This document shows, piece after piece, positions 4,570-5,231 of a stretch of DNA of 5,231 nucleotides. The stretch covers positions 1 through 5,231 of the forward strand of contig DXJA01000213.1 of the NCBI GenBank assembly GCA_019056875.1, given 5' to 3'. The notes under the pieces were generated by a model, which ran no database searches, had not been told where the DNA came from, and saw only the letters and a program-made list of their open reading frames with translations. Each line of letters starts with the position of its first letter. The stretch's first letter is position 1. The DNA is from Candidatus Jordarchaeum madagascarense. Its GTDB lineage: Archaea; Asgardarchaeota; Jordiarchaeia; Jordiarchaeales; Jordiarchaeaceae. The position numbers were made by a program, and so were the translations under genes.

Positions 4570-4676
4570 CTTGCAAAAGAAGTTCCTCAGTAACGCGGAT
4601 TGAAAGTCTTTAGTTCAGTAGTTAGAACGAACATTGCGTACTTGAAAACAAGTTCTCCAGTAACGGAGATTGAAAG
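4570..4676 (+). CRISPR. Minimal CRISPR-like unit: repeat R3, 34-base spacer, repeat R4
   Basis: R3 (4570-4606, 37 bases) and R4 (4641-4676, 36 bases) agree at 31 of 37 aligned positions. They flank a 34-base unique segment (4607-4640), a normal archaeal spacer length. Both end in the handle ATTGAAAG. R4 carries CTCC for CCTC and GGAG for GAGG, so its stem TCTCC/GGAGA still pairs fully around AGTAAC: paired changes that imply selection on RNA or DNA structure. R3 has one mismatch in its stem (GCGGA). There are only two repeats and no cas genes nearby, so this may be a tiny array served by Cas proteins encoded elsewhere, a relic, or a CreA-like unit. I found no convincing match to the spacer in the window. 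Confidence 0.5.
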
Positions 4677-4778
4677 CATAAATCATGTTGGATAAAAACT
4701 CCCAAGTATGCAGAACAAGCTCTGCTAACCGCATGGCTTAAATATGGTAACAAAAGTGTGGAGGTGGAAGAGCTGTAA
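4674..4778 (+). pseudogene. Tail of a lost gene, possibly the antitoxin of the decayed PIN gene
   Basis: Directly after repeat R4, and after an in-frame TGA inside it (4671-4673), the plus strand reads HKSCWIKTPKYAEQALLTAW, then LKYGNKSVEVEEL and stops at 4776-4778. The reading is strongly protein-like, with an amphipathic helix and an acidic end, but contains no usable start codon apart from a GTG near its end (4758). It lies 20 bases before the PIN pseudogene at 4799, the place expected of an antitoxin. I infer that it is the 3' remnant of that antitoxin, cut at the repeat; the family is not recognised. Confidence 0.4.
4735..4745 (+). promoter_or_regulatory. Possible TATA box before the decayed PIN gene
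   Basis: GGCTTAAATAT resembles an archaeal TATA box and shares GGCTTAAAT with the promoter of the UPF0175 operon (1744-1752). It is about 60 bases before the ATG at 4799 and lies inside the presumed antitoxin tail, so it may be coincidental. Confidence 0.25.
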
Positions 4779-4786
4779 GCTGATAA

Positions 4787-4791
4787 GGTGA
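4787..4791 (+). promoter_or_regulatory. Shine-Dalgarno GGTGA of the decayed PIN gene
   Basis: GGTGA ends seven bases before the ATG at 4799 and supports that start for the original gene. Confidence 0.5.
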
Positions 4792-4798
4792 TAATGAC

Positions 4799-5231
4799 AT
4801 GCCGCGTAAAGCAACAATGTATCTTGATACTTCTGTTCTCAACGCCTTGATTCAAGAACCAGCGTAGAGAAAAGAGATGACCACTCGGTTTTTTTCGCAA
4901 ATATTGTCAAACTATGAGGTTTTCGTATCAGAGCTTGTCTTGACAGAAATTAGAGCCGCACCTGATACGGAATTGAGAGATCGATTAATGAAATTGGTGA
5001 ATCCGTTCCAAGTTTTATCAGTAAGTTCAAATGCTGAAGCACTGTCTAGAGAATACCTCAAATATCTGAGTATTCCAGAAGCAGACGCCCTCCATGTAGC
5101 CATCGCATCGGTAGAAGGAATAAATTATTTGGTAACTTGAAATATGCGGCATATTGCCAAGGAGCGAACGAGAAGGATTGTTGATAACATAAACTTTTTA
5201 TTAAGTTTTTCGAGAATTTGCATAGTAACAC
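4799..5231 (+). pseudogene. PIN-domain VapC toxin with two in-frame stops, cut by the window edge
   Basis: One continuous frame from the ATG at 4799 to the right edge encodes a PIN toxin of the WN-x-x-HI subgroup, interrupted by TAG at codon 23 (4865-4867) and TGA at codon 114 (5138-5140). Motifs in order are MYLDTSVLNALI (D10), VSELVLTEIRA (E50), IPEADALHVAIASVEG (D96) and NYLVT-stop-NMRHIAK, where the stop stands for the Trp normally found before NMRHI (TGG to TGA). The first stop follows QEPA, where Glu (GAG to TAG) would be a one-base change. There are no frameshifts in 144 codons and the codon pattern is good, so decay is fairly recent. An internal ATG at 4877 could start an N-truncated 87-residue piece, but it lacks D10. 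The gene should be inactive. The real C-terminus lies beyond the window. Confidence 0.88.

Noticed and set aside
4622..4900. Minus-strand 92-residue open frame across R4 and the start of the PIN pseudogene
   Set aside because: It runs antisense to clear PIN motifs and to the repeat, has a Ser/Cys/His-rich composition and shows no family signature.
4865..5140. Readthrough of the TAG and TGA (pyrrolysine or selenocysteine) in the last PIN gene
   Set aside because: Two different stop codons in one gene, both at positions reachable by one-base changes from expected residues, fit a pseudogene better. Other intact genes here use TAG (1126, 2536) and TGA (4016) as normal stops.

Overview
The window looks archaeal, most likely from a thermophilic euryarchaeon (Archaeoglobales or similar). 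The genus is a guess. Supporting signs are GGTGA-type Shine-Dalgarno sites, TATA boxes about 30-38 bases before starts, GTG starts, CRISPR-like repeats ending in the archaeal handle ATTGAAAG, and protein families common in such archaea (AbrB/VapB, PIN/VapC, UPF0175, DUF3368). There is no rRNA, tRNA, cas gene or transposase. The region is AT-rich and gene-sparse, as expected of an accessory island.

Layout. Bases 1-498 (minus) hold an AbrB-type antitoxin gene followed by a partial coiled-coil gene that runs off the left edge. Bases 658-1311 (minus) hold an intact small antitoxin overlapping a PIN toxin gene broken by an 11-bp tandem duplication. A gene-free AT-rich block (1312-1792) carries one CRISPR-like repeat (R1). 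Bases 1793-2538 (plus) are a UPF0175 antitoxin overlapping a DUF3368 PIN-like toxin. Bases 2905-3303 encode an unrecognised, possibly truncated protein. A second gene-free block (3304-3766) holds repeat R2. Bases 3767-4492 are an intact AbrB-VapB/PIN-VapC pair. Repeats R3 and R4 (4570-4676) lie 34 bases apart, like a one-spacer CRISPR. They are followed by the tail of a lost gene and a PIN toxin pseudogene with two in-frame stops that continues past the right edge.

How it fits together. This is a graveyard and reservoir of type II toxin-antitoxin modules. Two are intact pairs, one has an intact antitoxin with a frameshifted toxin, one is a decayed toxin with only a possible scrap of partner, and one AbrB antitoxin has no PIN gene directly after it. 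The broken genes are toxins, with at least one antitoxin retained, which is the order of decay expected for such modules. The most unusual signal is four same-strand copies of a 36-37 base CRISPR-like stem-loop repeat placed between the modules instead of in a normal array. These could be relics of an array, a minimal CRISPR, CreA-like guide units, or recombination points that helped shuffle modules.
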